Assembly (NCBI GenBank): GCA_020740775.1
Contig: JAHEWK010000015.1
Span: 682,001 to 746,000, forward strand
Source of the DNA: Ilyonectria destructans
Lineage: Eukaryota; Ascomycota; Sordariomycetes; Hypocreales; Nectriaceae
Direction of reading: 5' to 3'
DNA: 64,000 nucleotides
Position numbers and translations under genes: made by a program. Numbering within the stretch: position 1 is the first letter of the stretch; every line of letters begins with the position of its first letter. This document shows positions 44,549-55,352 of the stretch, piece by piece. Under the pieces are notes generated by a model. It worked only from the letters and a program-made list of their open reading frames with translations. It was not told the origin of the DNA and did no database searches.

Positions 44549-47401
44549 ATGCCTCGCGCTTCGAGCTCGGGCAAGCGACAGCAAGGTGCCGCCACTCACC
44601 GCGACACCCGCCACGAGAATGGTCTTGTAGGCCCGGCCAGGCGTTCCTCCGACAAGAAGGGCTCCGGGGACGGCCCTGCCCGCCGGTCTGACCAAGGCGT
44701 CGCCGGTGCCGCAGGGTCGTCGATCCCGGCCAACGGCCTCGCGAATGGCTCCTCTAAACACCCCCTCGACAACTCCTCGTCCGATTCCCGCGCCAACGAT
44801 GACTCCATGCGCCGCTCCTCCCTCGCCTCCGAGACCTCGTCCGAGTCGTGCAATTCCAACATGGGCACCAACGGCATTGTCGATGCCGGCCATCGCCAGA
44901 TCGACGTCAATGCCTTGAAGAATTCCGACGTCCACCGCGACTCCGGTCCCTTCGACCTCGCCACCACCGTCCTCAAGTCCCTCCCCATGCAGGATACCCT
45001 CGCCATCCTCATCATCCTCATGCACGTCCCGCCGCTATCTCTCTCCGCCATCTATACCGTCTTCACTTTCCTCACCTTTGTCCCTCCCGTCACCACCAGC
45101 TCAGGCATGAACATCAACCTCGCCGAGATCTTTGACGGAAACTCCACCATGCCCTCCCTCGTGACCATTTTGTGTATGGATTTTTTCTTCCTCCTGATAT
45201 GGCTATTTCTGTGGGGTCCGATCCAGGATGCTATTCTCGATTTTGCCAAGCCAGTTATTGCCATTACCCTAGGAGGAGGCACCAGTACGAGGGACGGAAC
45301 CTCGAGGGGTCTCACCACATGCTTCATGTGGGTTATAGGTCATCACCTTCTCCGTGGAACTAGGGTCCATTGGGGTCGTGTGGTTCGCCATATCCCGGAG
45401 CACTGGCGCATCCCTTCCGTCTTCAACAACCCTCTCCAGCCGGCCACCTCCACGTACGATAAGAGAAGTGCGTATGGGTGGGTGAAAAGTGTCTTGGCAA
45501 TCCATATTTTGACCCAGGGCATTGTCCGATATATTCGGGAGTGGTATCTGCGGCGGGAAAAGGCCAACGCCTCCACTGGTGTGAGCGATCCTGAGGTGGG
45601 AAAGCCTCCCAGCGTGACTGGCGACATGGTCAACGACGCAGGGTTTGCCACGCCCGACACGGATGTGAGCTTCCAGCCAGCAACCGGTCCATCGACAAAC
45701 AAGAAACGAAGAAAACAAAGCACCCAGGTTCGCCTCCAGCAGCCGCTGTGGGCAGCCCTCGCAAGCACCAAGATCGTCATGGTAAAAGAGTACGAACTGT
45801 CCCATGCTGCGTCCGAGTCAGCTGGGTCCAACGCAACCGACATTCACAATCTAGGAAACGCCCCATTCAATAGTCAACCCGGTCAAATATGGATATCCTA
45901 CATTGGCAGCGACGAAGTATGCTTCAGCACGAGTCATTTCCCCGAAAGCGACGACAGTTCTCAGTCGCAACCCAACGGCCATGCGCCGCGACCCTCAGGC
46001 ATCGACACATCCAAGCCGTTCTACGTCCGGGTGAACAATGCATTCTGGCAACCTACGCGCATTTTCTCTGTCCAAGATTCCGCTGAGGACTCGGAGCAAG
46101 GGGCTCGCTGGACAGGTGACATTTACGGATTACGCCCTGCATCTAAGTATGTTTGCGAATTTGTAGACACTCGAACAGACGAGGTCATCTTCACTACCAG
46201 CATCCGAACGGTTCAGGCAACCCTGCGCGAAGCGGATGGCACTTCGTCTGCGCTTCCTAACGGCCAGCGCTCCCTCCGACCCGACTCCCCAGCTACTACG
46301 CTCAAAACCTCCATTGCTGCCGCCGAGGCCAAACTGGCCGACGAAAAGTCTCGTCTCAAGACTTTGCGCAAGGAGTGGAAGACCAGGATCAATGCTCTGA
46401 GGAAGGACAACGAGCTCACCGACAACCAACTTGCCTCTGCTGGCAACCACGACGAAAAGTACAAGCAAAAGATTCGTCAACAAGAAACCCAAAAAGCTCA
46501 GGCAGAACGCGATACGGAACAGCTCGCCGATCAGCTTAAGAACTTTGACACTGCCCCGGAACTTGCCGACCGCAAGAAGAAGGTGGAAAAGTTGTACTCT
46601 TCTGAAAAGAAGGTCTTTGATGCCGCCCAAAAGGCATTTAAGGAGTACAAATCTGGGCTGGAGAAGGAGGTCAAAGCCAAGGAGGTCGAGAAGTCGAATC
46701 TCAACACCCGTCGTAACAAGATTGCCACCCGCATCGCAAAGGTCGAAAATGAGCTTGCGAACATCACCGATGCCAACACCCGAGGATTGGACGAAGCCGA
46801 GCGACGGAACCAGGAGCGCCTCGTGTGGCAGGAGCACGTTACCGGCATCGAGGCCAACTACAATGAGCGTCTCGCTCAAGTCCGTGCTACTAACGCCGCC
46901 CGCAGCGAGCACATCAGAAACTCGCAGGTCCAGCTTCAAAGCTTCCATGACTTCATGAACTCTTCTAACGGAATGCCTTATGAGATGGCGTCGTCGGTCG
47001 AAGCTGGTCATCCGCCACAGCTGGGACCGCCGTTCCAGCCCAACGCGACAGGATCTTGGAATCCCAACCCTGCTGCCTTTCCTCATTATCCAACAAACAT
47101 GTGGCAAAGCTCCAACGACGTCCTCCCTTCGGTCTCTGCGCCAACGCTCCCGTCCATGTCCATGTGGCAGGCCCCTCCCACAGCGCCTTCGTTTGAGCCT
47201 CGAGTGACCCGATCTAGGGGACGCAGCTCCAGCATGCTTAGCAACGTTAGTGGCTTCACCCAGTCGAGCGGCGAGGATTTTGGTTCCCCGCCGATGGACC
47301 CGTTCCATATGCGACACATTTGGGAGAATCATCCCAGCAGGATGAGTGGCAGCAGCGGCAGTGGAAGCGGTAGCACCGGCGATCCGACGAGTCCGAGGTG
47401 A
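44549..47401 (+). CDS. acrB: AcrB-like ubiquitination network membrane protein
   Basis: Single exon of 950 residues. After a Ser/Arg-rich N-terminus of about 120 residues, two hydrophobic regions are visible: LAILIILMHVPPLSLSAIYTVF (about 152-173) and TILCMDFFFLLIWLFLWGPI (about 209-228). A short re-entrant stretch near PVIAITLGGG follows. Residues about 590-790 form a long charged coiled coil (many Lys/Glu/Gln heptads, for example EKEVKAKEVEKSNLNTRRNK). The tail is Pro/Ser-rich with GS repeats. The layout of two or three membrane segments plus a C-terminal coiled coil matches the fungal AcrB family. In Aspergillus AcrB takes part in acriflavine resistance and in the ubiquitination network around the carbon-regulation factors CreB, CreC and CreD. 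Function here is inferred from the family. Confidence 0.88.
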   Translation: MPRASSSGKRQQGAATHRDTRHENGLVGPARRSSDKKGSGDGPARRSDQGVAGAAGSSIPANGLANGSSKHPLDNSSSDSRANDDSMRRSSLASETSSESCNSNMGTNGIVDAGHRQIDVNALKNSDVHRDSGPFDLATTVLKSLPMQDTLAILIILMHVPPLSLSAIYTVFTFLTFVPPVTTSSGMNINLAEIFDGNSTMPSLVTILCMDFFFLLIWLFLWGPIQDAILDFAKPVIAITLGGGTSTRDGTSRGLTTCFMWVIGHHLLRGTRVHWGRVVRHIPEHWRIPSVFNNPLQPATSTYDKRSAYGWVKSVLAIHILTQGIVRYIREWYLRREKANASTGVSDPEVGKPPSVTGDMVNDAGFATPDTDVSFQPATGPSTNKKRRKQSTQVRLQQPLWAALASTKIVMVKEYELSHAASESAGSNATDIHNLGNAPFNSQPGQIWISYIGSDEVCFSTSHFPESDDSSQSQPNGHAPRPSGIDTSKPFYVRVNNAFWQPTRIFSVQDSAEDSEQGARWTGDIYGLRPASKYVCEFVDTRTDEVIFTTSIRTVQATLREADGTSSALPNGQRSLRPDSPATTLKTSIAAAEAKLADEKSRLKTLRKEWKTRINALRKDNELTDNQLASAGNHDEKYKQKIRQQETQKAQAERDTEQLADQLKNFDTAPELADRKKKVEKLYSSEKKVFDAAQKAFKEYKSGLEKEVKAKEVEKSNLNTRRNKIATRIAKVENELANITDANTRGLDEAERRNQERLVWQEHVTGIEANYNERLAQVRATNAARSEHIRNSQVQLQSFHDFMNSSNGMPYEMASSVEAGHPPQLGPPFQPNATGSWNPNPAAFPHYPTNMWQSSNDVLPSVSAPTLPSMSMWQAPPTAPSFEPRVTRSRGRSSSMLSNVSGFTQSSGEDFGSPPMDPFHMRHIWENHPSRMSGSSGSGSGSTGDPTSPR

Positions 47402-48014
47402 GGGTGCAGTGATGGCAACATCATGCCATGTGACAGCACCTACAACAGCGGATTGAGTTTTGGTTGAGTTGGCTGGCTATTGAATAGCGTGTGCAAGAAT
47501 AAAAGTAGTGACTTTGTTATCTGTCTGTTTACTCATGATTGTGATGTATTGTCCTGCAAGTTTGATCTGGTTTCTGAACAACAATCGACTGTCCTCTGAC
47601 CAGACTTGAGCATCGCTGTGGGTAAATTTTTACCTAAGCGCGGCTGCCTGAGGTCAAGACGAGGTTTGCTCATCCTCGACTCAGTCCTCGCTCACTTTGG
47701 TTGATACACCACGCGATTGATTGTCAGTTTCATTTCACCTCAGCAACAATAGACCTTTGTCCTTGCGCACATCATTCACTTGGATGCAATGCGGCGTCAT
47801 GTGGTGTGATTACAAGTTTGATTTGGTTTCGGAGCTACACTGGGCCTTTGCCCTTGCTAATATTCCAAGTCCAATCCATCCGCCATACATCCTTTGAGAC
47901 AGGTACATATACCAAGACCATAAAAGTTCAAGCCACCATCCTTGTGTTTGGGTATCTTACATGAAGGTTCGTAATTCGTAATTCGTCATCAGATCATCGT
48001 GGTCAAACCAAGGC
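47402..48014. other. Convergent 3' region, acrB to coiled-coil gene
   Basis: About 610 bases between convergent genes, AT-richer than the coding flanks. No features recognised. Confidence 0.5.
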
Positions 48015-49398
48015 CTACATGCCCATGCGCTGCACCCCGTCGGCGGCATCGTCCACCATGTCATCCACATCGCCGTTAGCCTCAGCCTCCTCGATGGCCT
48101 CAGCCTGTTCCTGGAAGCGAGCAATGCGGGCCAAGAAGCCACGAACACGTTCCTCGCTACCTTTGCCCTTCAGCAAATAATCCATATCGATGACGATAGC
48201 GTAGAGCTCCATGGACAAGAGCTTGATTTCCTGGAAGCGCTTGTCCGCCTTCTTCTTGTAGCGCTCGAACACCTCTTCGTTGCATCGGACCTGCTCCTGG
48301 AGGTGGAACAGGTCGTTGCCGCAGGAGTTGATCATGCTGTCGTTGTCTTCGAGGAGCTCGGTGTGGTTGGCGACTTTCATGGTTGTCTGCTGGACTTGGC
48401 CAGCAGTCCGCTCGACTTGCTCGACGGCTTGGTCGACTCGCTTGACAGTTCGCTCGAGTTGCTGGGTGGTTTCGACGACCTGCGCACGGATGAGGTTGCT
48501 CTCCTCAACCGTGACGGGACGAGTGATTTCGGTAGTCTGCTCTTCACATCCGGTCAGCCAAGGGAACCCCAACTGAGTATGTCTGCCACTCGAACTGCAC
48601 TGTGAACCCTCCCGAGGACACAAGATCTGAACTTCGATTCCCAGTCCCAGAACACACAAAGCGACATCTGGACCAGTCCCCACGCGGTCCCTCTAGGAGA
48701 CATCGTCAAGTGCCAAAGACGCGTATAGGCAAATGTGGGCTGTGCAACACGGAGCAAACTGGTGTGATCCCGCGGGTTCTTGAAGTCAAATTGGCCCAGA
48801 GCTGAGCCTGGAGACACCGTTCCGTCCGGCGGCAAACCACTAGTACAGCCGAGCCCGCCCGATTTACGCCGCCGCCGGACCGGGTGCCTCAGCCTGACTT
48901 CAAAAACCCTTGAAGCGACCTGAGTGATGGGGCCAAGCTAAGCTTGGAGATGTTCATGGGCAGTGGTCGATCCAACCGTGGGCGGGCAGAGCAGGCTCGG
49001 GATTCTGCTGGCCACTGTCCATGAACACCTTGAAACACACTCAGGACCTCAGCATCTAAGAAACCGCATCTTAGGGAAGATGCTGAATCTCAGTCGTCAT
49101 GCTGAGGGAACTTTGTGCTTCGGTCTCACCAACAAAGAAGAAATGGTCCAAGGGGGAGTGCAGTCGAGGTGGATGAGAAAAGAAATGCAGACATACCTTC
49201 TTGGGAGACTCGGGAGCAGTCATGTCAATGTCCTGCAAGTTTGGTGGTCAGTCTGGGCAAAGAAAAGAACGTGGCAGATAGGCTACAAACCTCGTTGCAA
49301 GTGGCGTCGAAGGTGCCGGTGACCTCTCTCATGGCCAGGCGCTCACGCAAGCCAGAGGCCTCGACGCAGTGGTTGGCAAAGTCCTTGAGGGAAGACAT
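48015..49398 (-). CDS. Coiled-coil protein of unknown function
   Basis: Three exons, 49291-49398, 49197-49232 and 48015-48536, give 221 residues. The second exon is only 36 nt and the third intron-exon border uses AGAGCAG. The first intron is 58 nt but the second is about 660 nt, far longer than any other in the window. The N-terminus (MSSLKDFANHCVEASGLRER) is followed by a linker with TAPESPKK. From about residue 50 a long helical coiled coil runs through QQLERTVKRVDQAVEQ and HLQEQVRCNEEVFERYKKK, with regular Gln/Val/Leu heptads. The C-terminus is acidic (NGDVDDMVDDAADG). No domain is recognised. Coiled-coil form suggests a structural or adaptor role. Confidence 0.78.
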
Positions 49399-50155
49399 GG
49401 TTGATGGATCTGGGACGAAAGGTTAGAGATGGAAGAGACCAGGAATGAGGGAAGACTGGATGAAGGCAAGGGAGAGGATGACAAGCAACAAGGCTGAGGT
49501 GGAGGGAAGAGGAGAGAGGCAGCTTGCAAGCAAGGCTTGAAGGAGAAGCCGAGGTCAAGGAGCAAGGTCAAGAAGACCAAGACAAAGGCCGATGTGTGCA
49601 GACAGAAGGAAGAATGGAAGAAAAGGCACGAAGAAGAAACCTACTTGGGGTTTTGTGAGCTGAGTTGTTGTGCAAGTCGAGCAAGTGTGATGATGAAGGA
49701 AGAAAGAAGAGAGAGCTTAGGGGGAGAGAGGCGAGGTTTATATGGGCGGCCACAGCCGGTGACTGATTGCGAGCGAGCCGTTTGGAGCTGCATTTTTCAC
49801 CTGCAGCTGTCACCGGCGTTTCTATTGTTCTCGCCTGTTTAATAGGCAGAAACCCATTCAGTTGTGGGGCATTTGCGTTGGTTTGGCGTGAGTTGGTGGT
49901 GATTCACAGTCAAGTTGCGCGCAAGGTGAGATGGAAGTGAGATGTGCGCGGCCTCGCCTGCAGCTGCGCAAACTCGGCTTCAAAGAGTGATTTGAAAGAG
50001 GTGCTCCGACGAAAAAACGAAAGTGGGGCCAATGACTAGGCCTTAGAGGCGTTGAACAACTTCCCTCCTTCATCTTTGTTCTTTGTGATGGTGTTGGTGA
50101 TGACTCTTTACGTCGTCTCCCAACATCTTCATCGCCCACACACAACGCGTCCACC
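49399..50155. other. Divergent promoter between two small coiled-coil genes
   Basis: About 760 bases between divergent ATGs at 49398 (minus) and 50156 (plus). The minus-strand leader is pyrimidine-rich in its own sense, as is common for fungal promoters. Includes a TATA-like element near 49740. Confidence 0.5.
49737..49743 (-). promoter_or_regulatory. Candidate TATA box of the minus-strand coiled-coil gene
   Basis: Read on the minus strand it is ATATAAA, about 340 bases before the ATG at 49398. The distance implies a long leader if used. Inference only. Confidence 0.3.
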
Positions 50156-50865
50156 ATGCCCCAGTGTCGACTGAACTCACGCCGGCGAAAGAAGGCCCGG
50201 CGTCTTCGAAATGCTCTTCAAGGTGCCTGTATCGATATAGAGGATCAAGCTCCTCTGGTTTCCAATGATACCCTTGTGTCTACGACAACCAGTAAGACAA
50301 CACCACAAGTCACATCTGCCCTCAGTGAAGACACCACGAAGCCCGGCGAGAGCGCTACAACTACGGACCCAAAGCCACCTATTCCAGTGCGGAGGCGAAA
50401 GCCTTGCAAGCACCGTCGCCTGCCTGTGAGTTCCTGTCTTCCCTTGCCTGTCTGAGGACATCGTCTCTCAAGGGGATCCACTAACACAACATCCAGGACC
50501 GAAACTACTACCACCGTGCAGAAGTACTTGACTATCGATACCTCGCCTTCCAGCGGCGCACCCGACAACTAGTGGACGAAAAGATAGCCGATGGTCACAA
50601 CCAGATGGCACGGTGGAGGAGCTGGGCCGACACGGTGCACTGGAAGTTTCGGAACGAGCTCGAGAACCAGGCGACTATAGTGCGACGGGAGAGCCGTGTA
50701 ATTACGGAGAAGGTGGAGGAAATGGGGAATAAGTTGGAAGGCATGGAGAAGAAATTGAAAGATCTGGAGAAGAACGTCACGAAGGTCGTGGGACGGTTTG
50801 AGAGGTTGGAGGAGAGGTTGGAGGAGAGGCTGAAGGGGTATGATCGGGAGGTTTACGGCATTTAG
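50156..50865 (+). CDS. Small basic coiled-coil protein of unknown function
   Basis: Two exons, 50156-50425 and 50497-50865, joined over a 71-nt intron (GTGAGT donor, CTAACAC branch point, ATCCAG acceptor) give 212 residues. The N-terminus is strongly basic (LNSRRRKKARRLRNAL, possible nuclear localisation signal). A Ser/Thr/Pro-rich middle leads to a C-terminal charged helix (QLVDEKIADGHNQMARWRSW, then VEEMGNKLEGMEKKLKDLEK) that forms a coiled coil. No family recognised. It lies divergently beside another small coiled-coil gene, which may or may not be meaningful. Confidence 0.72.
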
Positions 50866-51469
50866 GTCAATACCGCATGGAGGTGTTCTATCCCTGACGT
50901 TAGTCTCTTGGCTCCATGTTCGTGGAAATGTGTTGTTCACCTGGATACGATGGTTTGTGGTTATGAACAGTGGTACAATCTGCGAGCGCATGGATGTGAG
51001 GACAGTCTGCATGATCTAATATCAGCCAGCAATGCAGCCTCAAACGTTGACGAAACACAACATACTTTGGCAGATTGAATGAAGATAGGATGTCGTTGAA
51101 ATTCCACCCAGAGTATCACACTCGTTCCATGAATTAATGAGCAATTGAAGAGAATCTCTTTGCCATGGTCGCAGAGCAGTGCATGGTTGGTTCATTGATA
51201 GTGTCAATTGGGCTACCCTAAAGTCAGCCACACCACCAGCTCAGCCACGGGGTCCCTGACAATAGTGGCCGCATTGTGTCGTGGAGCCGTGCGGCAAGCC
51301 ACATGCTTGACTCGACAAGGATCATGCTTGGGCTTCCAAGTTCCAGGAGGCTCGCGACGCCAGCAAGTCTGCAACTGCGCTGCACCGCCAACACGTCCCC
51401 ACGGAGTAATGGGACAGACGTCACGCCGTATATTGCCCCCGCCGCCCTGGAGATGACTCCAACAGCGCC
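50866..51469. other. Intergenic, coiled-coil gene to FHIP gene
   Basis: About 600 bases between tandem genes. It holds the 3' region of one and the promoter of the next. No specific element noted. Confidence 0.5.
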
Positions 51470-54400
51470 ATGGACTTTGTGAGTCGGCGCATCCAACCTC
51501 GACATGACGCCGCCCGCCAGGTCCTCAGCTAACCATCTCTTGACGCAGTGGTCGCGCCTGTTAAGCCCCCTCTCCTCCGGGAGCTCCCGCAAGGACCAGG
51601 CAAAGGATCCTGCGAAGCGGCTGCATAGATTCGAGAAGGAGTACGGAAACCTGCTGGTGAGCGTTCCCCACCGTTGCCCTGTGGCGTGCTGCCCTGCGGC
51701 GTGCCGTGCCGTCCCGTACGACACATGAACATGAACTGACGGCCTCATCACAATAGTCGACATGGAGGACCTCTGGCAATCTGTCCCGGGACAGCGACGC
51801 CGCCGAAAACCTCGAGATCCGCCTGCAGGAGCTGACCAACATCCTCAGCGATGAGAGCCGCCGTCCGCTGCCGCACCCGTGCATCCAGTACGCCTCGATC
51901 AAGCAAATCTACGTCCCCATCGGCAAGATCGCCACGACATCGTACAACGAGTGGATCATCAAGGAGGCCGTCCTGTTCTTTGCAACCCTCATCGAGAGCG
52001 AGGAGGAAGCCTTTGTCGAGAACCCCACCTTCTCCGCCAGCTTGACCAACCTGCTGGTGCGCATCACCGGCGTAAACAGCGTGCGCCTGGGCCTCGATAC
52101 GGAGTCCCGCGTCGTCGAGCTCGCCTTCAACATCACCACCAAGATCCGCCTCGACCCGGCCATCCTCCCCGCCTGGTTCAAGACGCAGCGGGCCGGACCC
52201 CACCGAGATGAGAAAGACCGAGATAGCCGTGATACGTTCGTCGGCCGCACCCAGAGGGCCGATTTCCCCCTCTTTTATATCCTGATGGACTATATCCACC
52301 ATGAGGGTAAAGTGGGGGACTTTGCGAGAACGGGCCTGCTGTACATTATCGAGGCGGCATCCAGCTCGGGGCCGCTGGAGCAGTGGATTGTCGAGAGCGA
52401 TCTGTCTACTCTGATGGCCACGGGACTGGGTGCATTGTACAGCCAGCTCAGCCGCAAGCTGGTTATTGATCACCCCGACGAGCTGCCCCCTATCCTCGCC
52501 CTCTCCGACTACCAACACCCCATTTCCAACTACGAAGTCATTAGCTCTTGCTCTCCCGAGTTTCAGTCGCACCTTGAAACCTTTTTATCGCATCTCCTGT
52601 TCTGGCAGGACGTCTTGAATCACTGTCGGTCGGTGGAAGTCAAGTCTACACTTCTGGAGCACTTCCAAGTTATTTTCCTGCAGCAATTATTGTAAGTTTG
52701 TATCCAATCTTCTGTATGCCCATGATTCCTGACACGTTCAGATACCCGTCACTGCTCGAATCCTCTGATATCGACGGAGGGTCGTCCGTGGCCGTTTTAA
52801 CATATCTCCGCCGCATCCTTGAATCACTAGACCACCCCGACATGATCAATCTTATCCTCCACTATCTCTTAGCACTGCCGGACTCGCTTCCCTCAAACCG
52901 GCCTGGCTCAAGGTCATCCGTGAGCCTTGCGCGGAAGCGAAAGTCGATGGATCTCGCCACCATGATGGCAGAGAAATCCGACACCACTGTCACGCCCCTC
53001 CTGTTTAACCTGGTGGACCTCATCCTCGCCTGTTTGAGATCACGAAACCAACAGACCATTTATGTGACGCTTCAGTTGGTGTCGGCCATTTTGAAACGGC
53101 ACCACCGATATGCCATCATCACACTCCTCAGAACCGACATCATCCCTATCAACAACCCCCGCCGAACCGTTGGCGCTCATGAGCAGGAGGTCGAGTACAT
53201 GATGGCCCTGGCTGGAACCATTGGTGGCCAGGACAACTTTGACGAGGTCTATCAGAGCGTTCTCCGAGATACCGTGTCTAGACTGGAGAGTCACCCTTGC
53301 TCCATCAAGCTGGTTGCACCGCGAGTGTCTGCGAGCAACCAGAGGCTGCCGGCTGTTGCCGACAGTCTGCCTGGAGCTCCCAGAGACGTTGGAGACCACA
53401 CCCTCCGACCCGACGATCCTCTCCTGAATGCGTTGTTGGATTTGCTCGAGACCTTCTTCATTAACCCCGTGGAAACAAACCTGTCTGTGACAGAGACCTT
53501 GGTAGACCTAGCCATTTGTGGCTACATGAAAATCGAGGGATGGTTGGCACGAAGCCCTGGTGCTTACACATATGGAGATGAAGACGACACTCCTGACGGC
53601 CCGGCAGACGATGATGGCACGGAAGCCGACGCTGAGCTCGACAGGCCTCGGACGGCAGAGGAGGAGCAGATCAAGGCGATGGAAAGATGTCGACAGCGAC
53701 CTCTGTGGACCCAAACATCTGTGCCTCGTGTGCTGAATGTCCTCAAGCACTTGGAAGAGCAAGTGGTGTCGTACAAGAAGACGATACCGCGATTTGATGA
53801 TTTGGTGCAACAACGACGCGAAGCTTTCCAGACTGCGGATGCCATGTCGACCCCCGCAGCTCCCACACAAAAGGCAACCCCTGTGCAACAGGAAACACCA
53901 GATCGCGGGAGCCTCGATGACGTGTCACGGAGTGCATCACCTTCACGACCATCTGCATTAGAAGGCCTAGCTCACCGTCTACTGTCAGAGCTAGGGACGC
54001 CGAGTCGTTCAAATACCCCTCGAGGACGCAAGGAGCAGACTCGAAGCTCTCGAAGCGGAAATGTGACCCCCGGCTCCAAGCCAGGACTCGCTCCGCCCAA
54101 GGAGATCTACAGCGAACGAGGAGTTAGCGCTTCCCGTCGGAGCAAGTCTCGCAGCCGAGTTCGAGAGGAGACGGGTTCATCTCATGGGACTGGAAGTGAT
54201 CCTGTCGTCAGTCAAATGGCAGCATTTGCTGCCATTGACCAGTCCATCCTGGCTAAGCGGGTTGGACTCCCGGCTCCCAAGGTCGACCCTATCCCTCTGA
54301 CATTCGATAAGAAGCCTATGCCAGAGCCCGCCGACGCCGATGAAGAGAACGCAGACGAAGGGGACGAGTCTGTCGAGCCTGTTGAGCCTGTCGCGCCAGT

Positions 54401-54734
54401 TACTACAGAGGCAGTTTCTGCAGAGGCAGTACTTACAGAGGTAGTTGCTACAGAAGCAATTCCTACGGAGGCAGTCCTTACAGAGATAATTCCCACAGAG
54501 ACAGTTCCTACAGAACCAGTTACTCCAGATCGGACTGAAATCACGCCTCAGAGTACTGCGAGTAAAGTGGACCCTGAGGAGGAGACTAGGGAAGACAGCG
54601 ACGGCAGGGAGCCAGGAACAGTCTCTGTCTCACACATTGTCACTAACGTCATGATCCTGCAATCCTTCCTGTTCGAACTCGCAAGTTTGGTACAAGTCCG
54701 AGCAGGCCTGTTTGATGAGGTTCGGTTTGTTTGA
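51470..54734 (+). CDS. FHIP/RAI16-family protein (FTS-Hook interacting)
   Basis: Four exons, 51470-51478 (9 nt), 51549-51656, 51757-52691 and 52742-54734, give 1014 residues. The first exon encodes only MDF, joined to WSRLLSPLSS, the expected start of fungal FHIP proteins. Introns are 70, 100 and 50 nt. The N-terminal half is the RAI16/FHIP helical domain (for example FEKEYGNLL, VLFFATLIESEEEAFVE, LFWQDVLNHCRS, LLYPSLLESSD). FHIP proteins link the FTS-Hook complex to cargo such as early endosomes for dynein transport. The second half is disordered, with Ser/Arg-rich linkers and a run of nine VxTEA-like pentapeptides near the C-terminus. It ends with a conserved VTNVMILQSFLFELASLVQV block. Convergent with apc3/cdc27. 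Confidence 0.88.
54399..54533 (+). repeat. Pentapeptide-coding tandem repeat (15-bp units)
   Basis: About nine in-frame 15-base units encode VTTEA, VSAEA, VLTEV, VATEA, IPTEA, VLTEI, IPTET, VPTEP and a degenerate VTPDR. The pattern is (V/I)xTE(A/x). It sits in the disordered acidic C-terminal region of the FHIP-like protein. Likely variable between strains. Confidence 0.85.
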
Positions 54735-55352
54735 GTCGGTCTGCGAAGCGAGCTAGAAAGGGGGAGCGATTGAACTGGTAGCTGTTGAGAATACACTGGG
54801 AGGACGTCCTTATGATTGATGAGCATTTTTGCAGTAGACGGGTGTTTCGTAGATCGGCGCCTGGGTGGAGACACTTCAATTCTGAACTTTGGCTCCCTGT
54901 TCCTGAACTTCCGCGGCACCGTTTGTTTGGAGCAATGTCATGTTCAGTATGCGACTAGTATCGTGCTCAAATAAATACCCAGTTTGAAGTAGTCATATCA
55001 GCCCGCAATATATATCCTCAAGTCTACTCAAACTACAACACGCGAAAAGCCACTGAGACGACTTTTAACTCATGCCATGGCCTGTGGTTAAAGAAACACT
55101 GGTTGGTTGGAAACCAACTTCGTGCAACGAGCCTAATCTGTACGAGAGCAGCGGTTAGATGGGTTGATCGCCGCCAACTCTGTAGACATCCAACACTACC
55201 ACCAATGTCTTGTACCCTTAGAAGAGGGCAAGAAAATAACTGCGCAACTGGCATGATGAGCCCTGTCTGTTCTGTTCTATATCTGTTCTAATTACCCCGA
55301 GATGCCCGTCACTTTCCCAGATCATGCCAATCCAACCGTTTTCACTCACTCG
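54735..55352. other. Convergent 3' region, FHIP gene to apc3
   Basis: About 620 bases between two convergent stop codons. No other feature recognised. Confidence 0.5.

Noticed and set aside
43875..44630. 251-codon plus-strand frame overlapping the acrB start
   Set aside because: Begins without an ATG, Pro/Ser/Arg-rich, reads the pyrimidine-rich leader; no homology.
46130..47332. 400-codon antisense frame over acrB
   Set aside because: Lies wholly within the strong acrB frame, has no domain and follows from GC-rich codon bias.
51748..52572. 274-codon antisense frame over the FHIP gene
   Set aside because: Fully contained in a conserved exon; no independent support.
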